Origin: Pseudomonas sp. REP124
GTDB lineage: Bacteria; Pseudomonadota; Gammaproteobacteria; Pseudomonadales; Pseudomonadaceae
NCBI RefSeq assembly: GCF_020164475.1
Contig: NZ_JAIQWX010000006.1
Span: 1 to 64,000, forward strand
Direction of reading: 5' to 3'
DNA: 64,000 bases
In this document: positions 9,387 to 18,084 of the stretch, piece by piece
Layout: every line of letters begins with the position of its first letter
Position numbering within the stretch: the first letter of the stretch is position 1
The notes under the pieces: generated by a model
Databases searched by the model: none
The model's input: the letters and a program-made list of their open reading frames with translations, nothing else
What the model was told of the DNA's origin: nothing
Made by a program: the position numbers and the translations under genes

Positions 9387-10169
9387 TCAGGCAGAAACGC
9401 GGGGAATGGTGTCGTCGCTGCGCAGGGTGAAGATCTCGTAACCGGTTTCGGTCACCAGCAGGGTGTGTTCCCACTGGGCCGACAGCTTGCGGTCCTTGGT
9501 GATCGCGGTCCAGCCATCGCCCAATACCTTGGTGTCGGCACGGCCCTGGTTGATCATCGGCTCGATGGTGAAAGTCATGCCGGCCTTCAGTTCCATGCCG
9601 GTACCGGCGCGGCCGTAGTGCAGGACTTGCGGCTCTTCGTGGAAGACCTTGCCGATACCGTGACCGCAGAACTCGCGAACCACCGAGAAACCATTCTTCT
9701 CGGCGTGCTTCTGGATCACTTCGCCGATATCGCCCAGGCGGCAGCCGGGCTTGACCAGCTCGATGGCCTTGTACATGCATTCCTGAGTGACTTGCGACAG
9801 GCGTTCGGCCCAGACCGGCACGGTGCCGACGTGGAACATGCGGCTGGTGTCGCCGTGGTAGCCGTCCTTGATGACGGTGATGTCGATGTTCAGGGTATCG
9901 CCATCCTTCAACGGTTTATCGTTCGGGATGCCGTGGCAGACCACATGGTTGATCGACGTGCAGATCGACTTCGGGTAACCCTTGTAGTTGAGCGGGGCAG
10001 GGATGGCTTTCTGCTCGTTGACGATATAGTCGTGGCAGATCTGGTTCAGCTGATCGGTGGTCACGCCCGGTTTGACATGTTCGGCAATCATTTCCAGCAC
10101 GTCGGCGGCGAGTTTGCCGGCAACGCGCATTTTGGCGATGTCCTCGGGGGTTTTGAGGGTGACGGTCAT
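9387..10169 (-). CDS. map: Methionine aminopeptidase, type I
   Basis: Removes the initiator methionine from nascent proteins. The start at 10169 (MTVTLKTPEDIAKMR) gives 260 residues; the frame continues open to 10334 but without family homology. Metal ligands are all visible: D96, D107, H170, E203 and E234, with H79 as the substrate-site histidine. It is divergent from rpsB, the usual gammaproteobacterial arrangement, and shares the 374-base intergenic region with it. Confidence 0.95.
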   Translation of the reverse strand: MTVTLKTPEDIAKMRVAGKLAADVLEMIAEHVKPGVTTDQLNQICHDYIVNEQKAIPAPLNYKGYPKSICTSINHVVCHGIPNDKPLKDGDTLNIDITVIKDGYHGDTSRMFHVGTVPVWAERLSQVTQECMYKAIELVKPGCRLGDIGEVIQKHAEKNGFSVVREFCGHGIGKVFHEEPQVLHYGRAGTGMELKAGMTFTIEPMINQGRADTKVLGDGWTAITKDRKLSAQWEHTLLVTETGYEIFTLRSDDTIPRVSA

Positions 10170-10373
10170 ACAGGCTCTCTCTCTGCGCTCGACGGCGCTT
10201 CTCGAACTTGAAGGGCATTGCGCGATCGAACTTCGCAGCCCTGAAAAACGCGATTCTAACAGACGATCAGCGCAAAACCGCGCCTCTGTACATCGCTTCT
10301 CTCTATAGAATGGTGCATTCGCGGCGGATTCCAAGGGCTCAGCGCCGCGTGCGGCTGGATTTCATATTCCGGG

Positions 10374-10402
10374 TTCCGTTTTTTTCGGCCCTGTGATATA
10401 AA
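10374..10402 (+). promoter_or_regulatory. Candidate sigma70 promoter for rpsB-tsf
   Basis: A TTCCGT hexamer (10374-10379), a 17-base spacer and TATAAA (10397-10402) form a plausible promoter in the map-rpsB gap, about 140 bases before rpsB. The -10 is good and the -35 weak. A G/C-rich stretch follows the -10, as expected for a stringently controlled ribosomal promoter. Confidence 0.5.
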
Positions 10403-10409
10403 ATGCGCC

Positions 10410-10543
10410 GCTTTCCGGGGATACCCCCGAGAGGCTTAAATCCACACACGTGTCGACACGATGACCTGGGTGCCTTCAGCTGATGCTGACTGGTTGGTCA
10501 TTGGGATACGTGGAGGCCAAACCCGACTTATTAAGGAACTATC
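10410..10543 (+). promoter_or_regulatory. rpsB 5' leader, candidate S2 autoregulatory RNA
   Basis: About 130 bases of untranslated leader separate the candidate promoter from rpsB. The segment has several short self-complementary stretches, for example CCGGGGATACCCCCG (about 10416-10430) and GTGTCGACAC (10449-10458). In E. coli, S2 represses rpsB-tsf through its leader. A comparable role here is inferred from position and structure; I did not fold it. Confidence 0.4.
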
Positions 10544-11281
10544 ATGTCCCAAGTCAACATGCGCGATATGCTGAAGGCCGGTGTGCACTTCGGTCACCAG
10601 ACCCGTTACTGGAACCCGAAAATGGGCAAGTACATTTTCGGCGCGCGTAACAAGATCCACATCATCAACCTTGAAAAAACCCTGCCAATGTTCAACGAAG
10701 CTCTGACTTTCGTAGAGCGTCTGGCCCAGGGCAAAAACAAGATTCTGTTCGTCGGCACCAAGCGTTCCGCTGGCAAGATCGTTGCTGAACAAGCAGCACG
10801 TTGCGGCTCGCCGTACGTCGATCACCGCTGGTTGGGCGGCATGCTGACCAACTTCAAAACCATCCGTGCTTCCATCAAGCGTCTGCGTGACCTTGAAGTG
10901 CAAGCCGAAGACGGTACTTTCGCCAAGCTGACCAAGAAAGAAGCGCTGATGCGCTCCCGTGACCTGGAAAAGCTGGATCGTTCCCTCGGTGGTATCAAGG
11001 ACATGGGCGGTCTGCCAGACGCTCTGTTCGTTATCGACGTTGACCACGAGCGCATCGCGATCACCGAAGCCAACAAGCTGGGTATCCCGGTCATCGGCGT
11101 AGTCGATACCAACAGCAGCCCGGAAGGCGTTGACTACATCATCCCAGGTAACGATGACGCCATCCGCGCAATCGAGCTGTACATGGGTTCGATGGCTGAC
11201 GCTGTTATCCGTGGTCGCAACAACGTTTCCGGCGGCACCGAAGTTTTCGTTGAAGAAGCTCCGGCAGCTGCAGCTGAGTAA
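10544..11281 (+). CDS. rpsB: 30S ribosomal protein S2
   Basis: Structural protein of the small ribosomal subunit. The 245 residues begin [20 protein letters not shown], the conserved S2 N-terminus, and contain [10 protein letters not shown] and [13 protein letters not shown]. An AAGGA ribosome binding site lies 8 bases before the ATG. The gene heads the rpsB-tsf operon; a hairpin with a T run follows the stop, so tsf is probably made by partial read-through. Confidence 0.98.
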   Translation: MSQVNMRDMLKAGVHFGHQTRYWNPKMGKYIFGARNKIHIINLEKTLPMFNEALTFVERLAQGKNKILFVGTKRSAGKIVAEQAARCGSPYVDHRWLGGMLTNFKTIRASIKRLRDLEVQAEDGTFAKLTKKEALMRSRDLEKLDRSLGGIKDMGGLPDALFVIDVDHERIAITEANKLGIPVIGVVDTNSSPEGVDYIIPGNDDAIRAIELYMGSMADAVIRGRNNVSGGTEVFVEEAPAAAAE

Positions 11282-11309
11282 TTGACGCCCTGGCGTTGAC
11301 TCAGTAAGC

Positions 11310-11334
11310 AAAAAGGGGGCTTGGCCCCCTTTTT
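11310..11334 (+). terminator. Intrinsic terminator/attenuator between rpsB and tsf
   Basis: AAAAGGGGGC-TT-GGCCCCCTTTT forms a compact G/C stem with a U run, 29 bases after rpsB. Because tsf lacks an obvious strong promoter of its own in the following 135 bases, it probably acts as a partial terminator that sets the S2 to EF-Ts ratio. Confidence 0.8.
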
Positions 11335-11469
11335 GCCACCTTGAAAACCGTTTGTCGGTGCCCACTGCCTTATTTGTAACGTGCGGCAGCTAACAAGGTC
11401 TTTCGGGAAGAATTGAACGCCCGTTCGATCGGGTGGAATGGTTGAAAACCTATCCAAGAGGAATTTGAA

Positions 11470-12333
11470 ATGGCAGCAATTACTGCGGCGCTGGTCAAAG
11501 AACTGCGCGAGCGTACCGGCGAAGGCATGATGGATTGCAAAAAGGCCCTGGAAAAGGCCGGCGGCGACATCGAAAAAGCAATTGATGACATGCGTGCTTC
11601 GGGCGCCATCAAGGCTGCTAAAAAGGCTGGCAACGTTGCCGCTGAAGGCGCTATCGCCATCAAGGCCGACGACAAGGCAGCCGTGCTGCTGGAAGTGAAC
11701 TCGCAGACCGACTTCCTGGCTCTGCAAGACGACTTCAAAAACTTCGTCAACGCCAGCGTTGAAAAAGCTTTCGCTGAAAAACTGACCGACGCAGCTCCGC
11801 TGATCGCCGCTCAGGAATCGGCTCGTGAAGCCCTGGTTGCCAAAGTTGGCGAAAACGTCAACATCCGTCGCCTGGTTCGCGTTGAAGGTGACGTGGTTGG
11901 TACCTATCTGCACGGTAACAAGATCGGTGTTGCTGTTGTCCTGAAGGGCGGCGACGTCCAGCTGGCCAAAGAAATCGCCATGCACGTGGCTGCAAGCAAC
12001 CCTGAGTTCCTGCTGCCATCGCAGGTTTCGCCAGAAGCCATCGAGCGCGAGAAAGCTGTATTCCTGCAGCTGAACGAAGACAAGATGAAAGGCAAGCCAG
12101 CTGAAATCGTCGAGAAGATGATCGCTGGTCGTATCACCAAGTTCCTGGCCGAAGCCAGCCTTGTTGAGCAGGCTTTCGTGATGAACCCAGAGCTGACCGT
12201 TGGTGCTCTGGCCAAGAAAGCCGGCGCTGAAATCGTTTCCTTCACCTACTTCAAGGTTGGCGAAGGCATCGAGAAGCCAGTTGACAACTTCGCTGAAGAA
12301 GTTGCTGCTCAACTGGCTGCTGCCAAGCAATAA
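11470..12333 (+). CDS. tsf: Elongation factor Ts
   Basis: Guanine-nucleotide exchange factor for EF-Tu. 287 residues. The N-terminal UBA-like domain (MAAITAALVKELRERTGEGM, MMDCKKALEKA) and the SQTDFLALQDDF segment, equivalent to the TDFV motif that contacts EF-Tu, are clear. AAGAGGAATTTGAA precedes the ATG. Codon use is strongly biased, as for a highly expressed gene. Confidence 0.98.
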   Translation: MAAITAALVKELRERTGEGMMDCKKALEKAGGDIEKAIDDMRASGAIKAAKKAGNVAAEGAIAIKADDKAAVLLEVNSQTDFLALQDDFKNFVNASVEKAFAEKLTDAAPLIAAQESAREALVAKVGENVNIRRLVRVEGDVVGTYLHGNKIGVAVVLKGGDVQLAKEIAMHVAASNPEFLLPSQVSPEAIEREKAVFLQLNEDKMKGKPAEIVEKMIAGRITKFLAEASLVEQAFVMNPELTVGALAKKAGAEIVSFTYFKVGEGIEKPVDNFAEEVAAQLAAAKQ

Positions 12334-12357
12334 GACGGTTTTTTAAACTGTCGCCCT

Positions 12358-12392
12358 GAAGAGGCTGCCCGCTCACGCGCGCAGCCTCTTTT
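12358..12392 (+). terminator. Intrinsic terminator after tsf
   Basis: GAAGAGGCTGC and GCAGCCTCTTTTC pair around a short loop, 25 bases after the tsf stop, closing the rpsB-tsf unit before pyrH. Confidence 0.8.
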
Positions 12393-12546
12393 CAGATGGG
12401 GCACCAATTTTTTATTTGGTTTCCGTTTGGAACTGGCTTACAAAGCCATGTTCCGATGGCGCTGAAGCAGCGCCACGCTAGAGTGAACGCTGGCTGAAAA
12501 CAGCTCGCAAAGAATTTTTTAATATACGCCGCAGGAGAGATTCGCA

Positions 12547-13290
12547 ATGGCTCAGCAGGGCAGTGGCTATCAGGCTCGCTATAAACGCATTCTACTCAAA
12601 CTTAGCGGCGAGGCCCTGATGGGCTCGGAAGAGTTCGGGATCGATCCGAAAGTTCTGGATCGCATGGCGCTGGAAGTCGGTCAACTGGTTGGCATCGGCG
12701 TTCAGGTCGGTCTGGTTATCGGTGGTGGCAACCTGTTCCGCGGTGCGGCGCTGAGCGCGGCCGGCATGGACCGTGTCACCGGCGACCACATGGGCATGCT
12801 GGCCACTGTGATGAACGGCCTGGCCATGCGTGATGCGCTGGAACGTGCCAATATCTCCGCGATCGTGATGTCGGCCATTTCCATGGTTGGCGTGACCGAT
12901 CACTATGATCGTCGCAAGGCCATGCGTCACCTGAACTCCAAGGAAGTCGTGATTTTCGCGGCTGGTACCGGCAACCCGTTCTTCACCACCGATTCGGCTG
13001 CCTGCCTGCGTGCCATCGAAATCGACGCCGATGTCGTGCTCAAGGCAACCAAGGTCGATGGCGTCTACACTGCCGACCCGTTCAAAGACCCGCATGCCGA
13101 GAAGTTCGATCATCTGACCTACGATGAAGTACTGGATCGCAAGCTGGGTGTGATGGATCTGACGGCCATTTGCCTGTGCCGCGACCACAAAATGCCGCTG
13201 CGCGTATTTAACATGAACAAACCAGGCGCCCTGCTGAACATCGTACATGGCGGCGCTGAAGGCACCCTGATCGAGGAAGTTCAACAATGA
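12547..13290 (+). CDS. pyrH: UMP kinase
   Basis: Phosphorylates UMP to UDP in pyrimidine synthesis; bacterial amino-acid-kinase fold, regulated by UTP and GTP in the family. 247 residues with [12 protein letters not shown] at the N-terminus, GGGNLFRG and [11 protein letters not shown]. An AGGAGA ribosome binding site precedes the ATG. The stop overlaps the frr start (ATGA), so pyrH and frr are translationally coupled. Confidence 0.97.
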   Translation: MAQQGSGYQARYKRILLKLSGEALMGSEEFGIDPKVLDRMALEVGQLVGIGVQVGLVIGGGNLFRGAALSAAGMDRVTGDHMGMLATVMNGLAMRDALERANISAIVMSAISMVGVTDHYDRRKAMRHLNSKEVVIFAAGTGNPFFTTDSAACLRAIEIDADVVLKATKVDGVYTADPFKDPHAEKFDHLTYDEVLDRKLGVMDLTAICLCRDHKMPLRVFNMNKPGALLNIVHGGAEGTLIEEVQQ

Positions 13291-13844
13291 TCAACGAAAT
13301 CAAGAAAGACGCTCAAGAGCGCATGCAGAAGTCGGTGGAATCGCTGGCGCACAACTTCGGTCGCATTCGTACCGGCCAGGCGCACCCAAGCATTCTGGAA
13401 GGCGTGATGGTGCCGTACTACGGTTCTGACACCCCGATCAAACAGGTGGCGAACATCACCGTTAAAGACGCCCGTACCCTGCAAGTCGTTGCGTTCGAGC
13501 GCAACATGCTGGGCGCGGTCGACAAGGCCATCGGCAGTGCCGGTCTGAACCTGAACCCGACCAACCTGGGCGAGTTGCTGCTGATCTCCATGCCGGCCCT
13601 GACCGAAGAAACCCGCAAGGGCTTCACCAAGCAGGCTCGTGATGTGGCTGAAGATGCTCGTGTTGCCGTGCGCAACATCCGCCGCGACGCCAACAGCCAG
13701 CTGAAGGACCTGGTCAAGGAAAAGGAAATCAGTGAAGACGAAGAGCGCCGCGCAACGGGCGAAATCGATGATTTGACCAAAAAGTTCGTGGCCAAAATCG
13801 ACGCCGATCTGGCGCAGAAAGAAAAAGACCTGATGGCCGTATAA
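13287..13844 (+). CDS. frr: Ribosome recycling factor
   Basis: With EF-G it splits post-termination ribosomes. 185 residues, the exact family length. [20 protein letters not shown] and the [12 protein letters not shown] stretch are diagnostic; the C-terminal helices are Lys/Glu rich. It overlaps pyrH by 4 bases and is followed 13 bases later by uppS. Confidence 0.98.
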   Translation: MINEIKKDAQERMQKSVESLAHNFGRIRTGQAHPSILEGVMVPYYGSDTPIKQVANITVKDARTLQVVAFERNMLGAVDKAIGSAGLNLNPTNLGELLLISMPALTEETRKGFTKQARDVAEDARVAVRNIRRDANSQLKDLVKEKEISEDEERRATGEIDDLTKKFVAKIDADLAQKEKDLMAV

Positions 13845-13857
13845 GGGTCACGTGTTA

Positions 13858-14613
13858 ATGGACAAGAGCAAGCAGATTGCGCCGTCCGCGGTGCCGCGCC
13901 ATGTCGCGATCATCATGGATGGCAATAATCGCTGGGCGAAAAAACGCTTTATGCCGGGTGTAGCCGGGCATAAAGCGGGTGTGGACGCTGTTCGTGCGGT
14001 CATCGAGGTGTGTGCCGAGTCCGGGGTCGAGGTCTTGACCCTGTTCGCGTTCTCCAGTGAGAACTGGCAGCGCCCGGCCGATGAGGTCAGTGCCTTGATG
14101 GATCTGTTCTTCAAGGCATTGCGTCGTGAGGCCAAGCGGCTGAATGAGAACAACATCAGTCTGCGCATCATTGGCGATCGTTCGCGCTTTCATCCCGAGC
14201 TTCAGGCTGCCATGCGTGAAGCCGAGGCCATGACTGCCGGCGCCAATCGTTTCGTCCTGCAGATCGCCGCCAACTACGGCGGTCAGTGGGATATCGCGCA
14301 GGCCGCCCAGCGGCTGGCCCGTGAAGTCCAGGCCGGGCATCTGCGTCCGGAAGACATCACTCCGGACCTGCTGCAGACCTGCCTGGCAACCGGTGATCTG
14401 CCGTTGCCGGACCTGTGCATTCGCACCGGTGGCGAGCACCGCATCAGTAACTTCCTGCTGTGGCAACTGGCTTATGCCGAGTTGTACTTCTCCGACCTGT
14501 TCTGGCCGGACTTCAAACACGACGCCATGCGTAACGCACTGGCCGATTTTGCATCCCGCCAGCGTCGCTTCGGTAAAACGAGCGAGCAGGTCGAGGCTGG
14601 AGCCCGGGTTTAA
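13858..14613 (+). CDS. uppS: Undecaprenyl diphosphate synthase (di-trans,poly-cis)
   Basis: Condenses IPP onto farnesyl diphosphate to make the C55 carrier lipid for peptidoglycan and O-antigen. I chose ATG 13858 (MDKSKQIAPSAVPRHVAIIM), giving 251 residues; a GTG two codons upstream (13852) is an alternative. The catalytic Asp is D21 in IIMDGNNRWAKK, and RTGGEHRISNFLLWQ is the substrate-binding signature. The stop shares one base with the cdsA start (TAATG). Confidence 0.95.
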   Translation: MDKSKQIAPSAVPRHVAIIMDGNNRWAKKRFMPGVAGHKAGVDAVRAVIEVCAESGVEVLTLFAFSSENWQRPADEVSALMDLFFKALRREAKRLNENNISLRIIGDRSRFHPELQAAMREAEAMTAGANRFVLQIAANYGGQWDIAQAAQRLAREVQAGHLRPEDITPDLLQTCLATGDLPLPDLCIRTGGEHRISNFLLWQLAYAELYFSDLFWPDFKHDAMRNALADFASRQRRFGKTSEQVEAGARV

Positions 14614-15419
14614 TGCTTAAACAACGAATCATCACCGCGCTGATCCTGTTGCCGATCGCCCTGGGCGGGTTTTTCCTGCTCGAAGGCTCCGGCTTCGCCA
14701 TGTTCATCGGGCTGGTCGTGACCCTCGGTGCCTGGGAGTGGGCGCGTCTGGCAGGGTTCACTGCACAATCCTTCCGCGTCGGTTTTGCCGCGGTGGTCGC
14801 GTTGTTGCTGTTCATCATGTACATCATGCCCGGGCTCGCGCCGTGGGTGCTCGGCGCCTCGGTACTCTGGTGGGCCGTGGCGACGTACCTGGTGCTGACC
14901 TATCCGCGCTCCAGCGAACACTGGTCCAGTGCGGTCTGCAAGCTGGTCATCGGTTTGCTGATCCTGTTGCCGGCCTGGCAAGGTCTGGTGCAGATCAAGC
15001 AGCAGCCTCTGGGCAACTGGCTGATCATGGCGGTGATGGTGCTGGTCTGGGGTGCCGACATCGGCGCCTATTTTTCCGGTCGGGCTTTCGGCAAGCGCAA
15101 GCTGGCGCCGCAGGTCAGCCCAGGCAAAAGCTGGGAAGGCGTTTACGGTGGTCTGGCACTGAGTCTGGTCATCACCGTGCTCGTCGGATTTTTCCGGGAC
15201 TGGACTGTTGCTGAACTGTTCAAGGGTCTGATTGGCGCTGCGCTGATCGTGTTCGTCTCGGTGGTCGGTGATCTGACCGAAAGCATGTTCAAGCGTCAGT
15301 CCGGGATCAAGGACAGCAGTAATCTGCTGCCCGGCCACGGCGGCGTGCTGGACCGGATCGACAGCCTGACCGCAGCCATTCCCGTGTTTGCCGTACTGTT
15401 GTGGATGGCCGCACCGTGA
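14613..15419 (+). CDS. cdsA: Phosphatidate cytidylyltransferase
   Basis: Makes CDP-diacylglycerol, the branch point of phospholipid synthesis, in the inner membrane. 268 residues with about seven to eight hydrophobic segments and the C-terminal family signature [20 protein letters not shown] followed by LDRIDS. Start and stop overlap its neighbours (uppS by one base, dxr by 4), so this is a tightly packed operon. Confidence 0.96.
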   Translation: MLKQRIITALILLPIALGGFFLLEGSGFAMFIGLVVTLGAWEWARLAGFTAQSFRVGFAAVVALLLFIMYIMPGLAPWVLGASVLWWAVATYLVLTYPRSSEHWSSAVCKLVIGLLILLPAWQGLVQIKQQPLGNWLIMAVMVLVWGADIGAYFSGRAFGKRKLAPQVSPGKSWEGVYGGLALSLVITVLVGFFRDWTVAELFKGLIGAALIVFVSVVGDLTESMFKRQSGIKDSSNLLPGHGGVLDRIDSLTAAIPVFAVLLWMAAP

Positions 15420-16606
15420 GCCGCCCTCAGCAGATTACCGTTCTGGGGGCGACCGGTTCGATCGGTCTGAGTACCCTCGATGTCATCGCGCGTCATCCCG
15501 ATCGTTATCAAGTCTTCGCCCTGAGCGGTTTTTCCCGCTTGAGTGAACTGCTGGCGCTGTGCGTACGGCACGTGCCGCGGTTCGCCGTGGTGCCTGAAGT
15601 CGCCGCCGCTCGTGGTTTGCAGGATGATTTGCGTGCAGCCGGCTTGCCGACCCGTGTACTGGTAGGTGAAGAAGGACTGTGCCAGGTGGCTGCCGACCCT
15701 GAGGTCGATGCAGTGATGGCGGCTATCGTTGGCGCGGCGGGCTTGCGTCCGACGCTGGCGGCCGTCGAGGCGGGCAAGAAAATCCTCTTGGCCAACAAAG
15801 AGGCGCTGGTGATGTCCGGCGCCTTGTTCATGCAGGCTGTGCGCAAGAGTGGCTCGGTATTGTTGCCGATCGACAGCGAACACAACGCGATTTTCCAGTG
15901 CATGCCACAGGATTTCGCCCGTGGTCTGGGTGCGGTCGGCGTGCGTCGGATTTTGCTGACGGCCTCCGGCGGCCCGTTCCGGCAAACGCCACTGGCGGAG
16001 CTGGCGCATGTCTCGCCTGAACAGGCCTGTGCCCACCCCAATTGGTCCATGGGACGCAAGATTTCGGTCGACTCCGCCAGCATGATGAATAAAGGCCTGG
16101 AGTTGATCGAGGCTTGCTGGCTGTTTGATGCCAAGCCGTCCCAGGTTGAAGTGGTAATTCATCCGCAAAGCGTGATTCATTCCCTGGTCGACTACGTCGA
16201 TGGCTCGGTATTGGCCCAGTTGGGCAACCCGGACATGCGTACGCCGATCGCCAATGCCTTGGCGTGGCCTGAACGAATCGATTCGGGCGTGCCGCCGCTG
16301 GACCTGTTTGCCATCGCCCGTCTGGACTTCGAGGCGCCGGATGAAGAACGTTTCCCTTGCTTGCGCCTTGCGCGACAGGCAGCCGAGGCGGGCAACAGTG
16401 CCCCGGCGATGCTCAACGCGGCAAATGAAGTCGCTGTTGCTGCGTTTCTCGACGGACGGGTTCGTTACCCGGAAATCGCGAGTATCATCGAAGAAGTATT
16501 GAATCTTGAGCCTGTAGTGGCTGTAGACGATCTCGACGCGGTGTTCACCGCCGATGCCAAGGCCCGCGAGCTGGCCGGGCAATGGTTGAGTCGTCACGAG
16601 CGGTAA
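15416..16606 (+). CDS. dxr: 1-deoxy-D-xylulose 5-phosphate reductoisomerase
   Basis: Second step of the MEP isoprenoid pathway, making MEP with NADPH. The GTG at 15416 ([20 protein letters not shown]) gives 396 residues and overlaps the cdsA stop; an in-frame GTG at 15401 would add five residues. [10 protein letters not shown] is the NADPH loop; [19 protein letters not shown] and [10 protein letters not shown] are the metal/substrate motifs. ispD and ispF of the same pathway are also in this window but in other units. Confidence 0.96.
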   Translation: MSRPQQITVLGATGSIGLSTLDVIARHPDRYQVFALSGFSRLSELLALCVRHVPRFAVVPEVAAARGLQDDLRAAGLPTRVLVGEEGLCQVAADPEVDAVMAAIVGAAGLRPTLAAVEAGKKILLANKEALVMSGALFMQAVRKSGSVLLPIDSEHNAIFQCMPQDFARGLGAVGVRRILLTASGGPFRQTPLAELAHVSPEQACAHPNWSMGRKISVDSASMMNKGLELIEACWLFDAKPSQVEVVIHPQSVIHSLVDYVDGSVLAQLGNPDMRTPIANALAWPERIDSGVPPLDLFAIARLDFEAPDEERFPCLRLARQAAEAGNSAPAMLNAANEVAVAAFLDGRVRYPEIASIIEEVLNLEPVVAVDDLDAVFTADAKARELAGQWLSRHER

Positions 16607-16659
16607 GTGCTGCAATGCGTTGGCCCTTGCGGCACCTGACTGGAATGCGGAGAAAGTAG

Positions 16660-18012
16660 ATGAGCGCACTCTATATGATTGTCGGCACCCTGGTTGCACT
16701 GGGTGTGCTGGTTACCTTCCACGAGTTCGGCCATTTCTGGGTCGCGCGTCGCTGTGGGGTCAAAGTGCTGCGTTTCTCCGTGGGCTTCGGCATGCCGTTG
16801 TTGCGCTGGCACGACAAGCAGGGCACCGAGTTCGTAGTGGCGGCCATTCCGCTGGGCGGCTACGTGAAGATGCTCGATGAGCGTGAGGGCGAAGTTCCGG
16901 CGGATCAGGTCGAACAATCCTTCAATCGCAAATCGGTTCGTCAGCGCATCGCCATCGTGGCGGCCGGACCGATTGCAAACTTCCTCCTGGCTCTCGTCTT
17001 CTTCTGGGTGCTGGCCATGCTCGGCAGTCAGCAGGTGCGTCCTGTCATCGGTGCTGTTGAGTCCGGCAGTATTGCCGCGAAGGCGGGATTGAGCGCGGGA
17101 CAGGAAATCGTTTCGATCGATGGTGAGCCGACCACCGGCTGGTCCTCGGTGAATCTGCAACTGGTCCGTCGACTTGGTGAGAGCGGTACCTTGCAGGTGT
17201 CGGTGCGTGAGCAAGGGTCTACGGTCGATTCACCGCGTGAACTGGCACTGGATAAATGGCTCAAGGGTGCTGACGAGCCGGATCCGACTCGTTCGCTGGG
17301 TATTCGTCCTTGGCGTCCGGCATTACCGCCGGTCCTGGCCGAGCTTGATCCGAAAGGTCCCGCGGCGGCTGCCGGGTTGAAGACGGGCGATCGCCTGCTG
17401 GCCCTTGATGGCAAGGCGCTGGATGACTGGCAGCAGGTGGTCGATACCGTCCGTATGCGTCCTGATACCAAAATCCTGCTGCGTATCGAGCGCGATGCTG
17501 CTCAAATCGACGTCCCTGTGATGCTCGCTTCGCGCGGCGAGAAAAAGGCACCGAGCGGTTACCTGGGGGCAGGGGTGAAAGCGGTGGATTGGCCGCCGGA
17601 AATGGTTCGCGAGGTCAGTTACGGTCCTTTGGCTGCGATTGGCGAGGGGGCTCAACGTACCTGGACCATGAGCCTGCTGACTCTCGATTCATTGAAGAAA
17701 ATGTTGTTCGGCGAGCTCTCGGTAAAAAACTTGAGTGGACCGATAACCATTGCTAAAGTGGCGGGCGCTTCGGCCCAGTCGGGTGTCGCTGATTTCCTGA
17801 ATTTCCTTGCTTATCTGAGTATTAGCCTGGGGGTTCTGAATTTGCTGCCCATTCCTGTGCTGGATGGGGGGCATTTGTTGTTTTATCTGATTGAGTGGGC
17901 GCGTGGTCGTCCCTTGTCGGATCGGGTGCAAGGTTGGGGGATACAGATCGGTATCAGTTTGGTGGTTGGAGTGATGCTTCTCGCTCTGGTCAATGATCTA
18001 GGCCGTCTGTAA
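16660..18012 (+). CDS. rseP: Site-2 intramembrane zinc metalloprotease RseP
   Basis: Cleaves the anti-sigma factor within the membrane after DegS-type cleavage, releasing the envelope stress sigma factor (AlgU/MucA in Pseudomonas, where it is called MucP). 450 residues: HEFGH at 21-25 supplies two zinc ligands and the catalytic Glu; two tandem PDZ domains span about 110-310; the third ligand lies in VLDGGHLLFY near the C-terminus between two membrane segments. It sits between dxr and bamA. Confidence 0.95.
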   Translation: MSALYMIVGTLVALGVLVTFHEFGHFWVARRCGVKVLRFSVGFGMPLLRWHDKQGTEFVVAAIPLGGYVKMLDEREGEVPADQVEQSFNRKSVRQRIAIVAAGPIANFLLALVFFWVLAMLGSQQVRPVIGAVESGSIAAKAGLSAGQEIVSIDGEPTTGWSSVNLQLVRRLGESGTLQVSVREQGSTVDSPRELALDKWLKGADEPDPTRSLGIRPWRPALPPVLAELDPKGPAAAAGLKTGDRLLALDGKALDDWQQVVDTVRMRPDTKILLRIERDAAQIDVPVMLASRGEKKAPSGYLGAGVKAVDWPPEMVREVSYGPLAAIGEGAQRTWTMSLLTLDSLKKMLFGELSVKNLSGPITIAKVAGASAQSGVADFLNFLAYLSISLGVLNLLPIPVLDGGHLLFYLIEWARGRPLSDRVQGWGIQIGISLVVGVMLLALVNDLGRL

Positions 18013-18030
18013 CGTCGCTGAATTGCGAAT

Positions 18031-18055
18031 CTGCCGCATTTTGCGGCAGTTTGTT
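18031..18055 (+). terminator. Hairpin between rseP and bamA, possible attenuator
   Basis: CTGCCGCATTTTGCGGCAG forms an eight-base stem followed by TTTGTTTA. The U tract is interrupted, so it is a weak terminator or an mRNA-processing hairpin inside the operon. Confidence 0.55.
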
Positions 18056-18084
18056 TATTGCCAGTTGGAATAAGAAAGGACTTC

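Noticed and set aside
7611..10211. Open frame of 866 codons on the plus strand opposite glnD and map
   Set aside because: Shadow of two well-supported genes; no ribosome binding site or domain.
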